Of a stretch of 64,000 nucleotides of DNA, positions 62,498 through 64,000 are shown one piece after another. Made by a program: the position numbers and the translations under genes. Numbering within the stretch: position 1 is the first letter of the stretch; every line of letters begins with the position of its first letter. Origin of the DNA: Flavobacterium sp. LC2016-01 (lineage in GTDB: Bacteria > Bacteroidota > Bacteroidia > Flavobacteriales > Flavobacteriaceae); contig NZ_WMIC01000001.1 in NCBI RefSeq assembly GCF_009711135.1, positions 620,001 through 684,000 of the forward strand, given 5' to 3'. Below the pieces are notes generated by a model, which was not told the origin of the DNA, ran no database searches, and worked only from the letters and a program-made list of their open reading frames with translations.

Positions 62498-62800
62498 CTA
62501 TTTTTTATTTTCAAAAACCGTTTCAAAATGTTCTACAATTGGAAACGGTTCGTAATAATGATGCAAAATCTTTTTCCACTCCAAATACGCTTCAGAAGTT
62601 CTGAAACCTATTGTATGATCTTCCAATGTATTCCAATCAACCAACAAAAGATATTTGTTTTCGACTTCAAGGCATTTCTCTAAACGATGCCCTAAATAAC
62701 CTTCAATCGAAGAAATGTACTGACTTGCTTTTGCAAAATCATCTTCAAATTTTGAAGCTAATTCCGGTTTTATAAAAAGATAAACGGCTTCTAGAATCAT
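62498..62800 (-). CDS. ABM-domain (antibiotic biosynthesis monooxygenase-like) protein
   Basis: 100 residues with the dimeric alpha-beta-barrel ABM fold: ILEAVYLFIKPELASKFEDDFAKASQYISSIEGYLGHRL and YLLLVDWNTLEDHTIGFRTSEAYLEWKKILHHYYEPFPIVEHFE. Conserved small family; reaction not known for this member. 2 bases upstream of rlmH, so translationally coupled. Confidence 0.85.
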   Translation of the reverse strand: MILEAVYLFIKPELASKFEDDFAKASQYISSIEGYLGHRLEKCLEVENKYLLLVDWNTLEDHTIGFRTSEAYLEWKKILHHYYEPFPIVEHFETVFENKK

Positions 62801-62824
62801 TTTAAACTCAATTTTATTTGCTTG

Positions 62825-62872
62825 ATCTGCTAAATCTGCGGGAAAAATTATACTCTCGCAGATTTAGCGGAT
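62825..62872. repeat. Inverted repeat of ATCTGCTAAATCTGCG words
   Basis: Arms 62825-62840 and 62857-62872 pair with one mismatch. Between the adenosine deaminase stop and the ABM gene start; probably a terminator-like structure or dispersed repeat. Confidence 0.65.
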
Positions 62873-62892
62873 TTGGCTGATTTTTATTTTTA

Positions 62893-64000
62893 TTAATTTT
62901 TGGAGAGCTTCGCTTCAAAAGTTTTAAAACGATTATCAAGATCTTTAATCAATTGTTTTTTAACCGATTCATCCTGAATAAAACTATAATTGATGCTGTT
63001 ATAAACATATTTTTTTATTGTTGCATAGGAAACATCCTGATATCTTTTGGCTAATAAAACATATTGTTCTGTCATATTGCTTCTTAAAATTCCGGCGTCG
63101 TCTGTGCTGATTACAATTGGCACATTAAATTCTTTGTACAGCGTAAACGGATGTTTGTTTTCTTTTACTTTCAAAATAAACTCATTACTCGCTAAATTGA
63201 TTTCGATCGGAATATTGTTTTTTGACATGTATTTCAATAAATCATATGAATTTGCTTCGTAAGCAATGTCAACTCCGTGACCAATTCTGTTAGCGCCTGC
63301 AACATAAATCGCGTCGTTAATATGCCACGTTAAATCTTCCGGCTGAACCAAACCTAAAGTCAATTCGCCTGCATGAAGCGTGTATTTTACATCAGGAAAT
63401 TTATCGTGACAGTATTTAAACATCACCATATGCAACCAATAATCTTTCATCGAATTTTCGCCATGTTCTGGAGAAACGATATTGACACCCGCAGTCAATT
63501 TGCTTTCGTTTGAAGAAATAAAAGCAATAACCAGATTTTTAAACAAATCTACCGGTTCCATAAAACGAAGCACAAAATTTTGATAACGCATGGTGAATTT
63601 TTCGTCGTCAATTTTTAAGTCTTTATGAAGTTTTGCTAAGAAATTAGTATTGAAATCCTCGGCATATTTTTTAGCCTCTTTTTTCTGAAGCGATTTATAC
63701 AATTCGTCTAAAAGTTTCAAAACTGTTTTTTCATCTTTTTGAACAGAAGCCTGACGCAATTTCGAATTGAAATCAGTCAAATCAGAAACATTCATGTCAC
63801 ACGGAATTGTAGATAATTGTGTTTCAATATAACTTACGTTTTCGGCAATCGCACGTTTTTTTAATTCGAGCATTCCTTCTGCAAAATGACCTTGAATAGT
63901 CGGTTCGAATTTCATAAACGAATCAAAAAACTGATCGTCAGACGGAACTGAACCGTTATAATCTTTGATCGACCAAGTCTGCATAATTTGTTGTTGGTAA
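62893..64000 (-). CDS. Adenosine deaminase family protein (5' partial)
   Basis: Hydrolyses adenosine to inosine and ammonia. Frame open to the window edge (…YQQQIMQTWSIKDYNG), so the start is outside. The visible 368 residues hold the C-terminal TIM-barrel motifs: YTLHAGEL (His and catalytic Glu), ANRIGHGVDIAYE (second His) and VISTDDAGILRSNMTEQY (metal Asp). The N-terminal HxH zinc motif is not in the window. The position of these motifs suggests a protein longer than the 340-residue E. coli enzyme, perhaps an exported ADA. Confidence 0.9.
   Translation of the reverse strand, partial: YQQQIMQTWSIKDYNGSVPSDDQFFDSFMKFEPTIQGHFAEGMLELKKRAIAENVSYIETQLSTIPCDMNVSDLTDFNSKLRQASVQKDEKTVLKLLDELYKSLQKKEAKKYAEDFNTNFLAKLHKDLKIDDEKFTMRYQNFVLRFMEPVDLFKNLVIAFISSNESKLTAGVNIVSPEHGENSMKDYWLHMVMFKYCHDKFPDVKYTLHAGELTLGLVQPEDLTWHINDAIYVAGANRIGHGVDIAYEANSYDLLKYMSKNNIPIEINLASNEFILKVKENKHPFTLYKEFNVPIVISTDDAGILRSNMTEQYVLLAKRYQDVSYATIKKYVYNSINYSFIQDESVKKQLIKDLDNRFKTFEAKLSKN

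Overview
The window is AT-rich chromosomal DNA from a Gram-negative Bacteroidota, most likely a Flavobacterium of the F. johnsoniae type. Supporting signs are a SusC/SusD polysaccharide-utilisation locus (PUL), kdsA (lipid A/LPS core), a two-domain Pta next to AckA, many short lipoproteins with signal peptides, TAnnTTTG-like promoters without strong Shine-Dalgarno sites, and several families of intergenic palindromes. No rRNA, tRNA, CRISPR array, transposase or prophage gene was seen. Both ends cut a gene: an RluA/RluD-type pseudouridine synthase on the left and an adenosine deaminase on the right.

Layout. 1-18.6 kb is mostly minus strand: ModF-like ABC ATPase, sulfurtransferase, ThuA-like and DUF1398 proteins, alpha/beta hydrolase, MscS channel, thioesterase, TlpA-like thioredoxin, NERD protein, AHSA1 protein, CPA1 antiporter. 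It ends in an island (12.5-18.6 kb) of small, poorly conserved, mostly exported or immunity-like proteins. 18.6-26 kb holds dnaK, with a sigma-54-like promoter and a cluster of TGTCAG/CTGACA half-sites, then corA and the pta-ackA pair.

26.1-41.8 kb is the metabolic centrepiece. A membrane-tethered SusR-like regulator (periplasmic propeller, one TM helix, LuxR-type HTH) is followed by a promoter region with repeated CTACAT/ATGTAG half-sites. Then come SusC, SusD, a LamG lipoprotein, a GH144-type (PF10091) glucanase, an esterase and a GH3 beta-glucosidase. After a terminator come a lipoprotein glycerophosphodiester phosphodiesterase and a GH43-like protein with F5/8C and Fn3 modules. GH144 plus GH3 suggests beta-1,2-glucan; the phosphodiesterase and esterase suggest a substituted form such as phosphoglycerol- or acyl-decorated periplasmic/cyclic glucan. 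This is an inference.

42-55 kb carries an M28 peptidase, a Coq4-family protein, a YiiX-like peptidase, a beta-barrel protein, kdsA, an arylamine N-acetyltransferase, a large HEPN (RxxxxH) protein that may be a defence ribonuclease, a small lipoprotein, a lysoplasmalogenase, a sterol-desaturase-like hydroxylase, clpS, prmA, tpiA and a TlpA-like protein.

55-64 kb has a DoxX/redoxin (BT_3928-like) gene, a tandem DUF1599 protein, folP, rlmH, an ABM-domain protein and the adenosine deaminase. Between the DoxX gene and the tlpA-like gene lie three extra genes. One of them is bounded by a diverged duplicate of the DoxX gene's 3' end and terminator, which is a clear scar of recombination or transfer.
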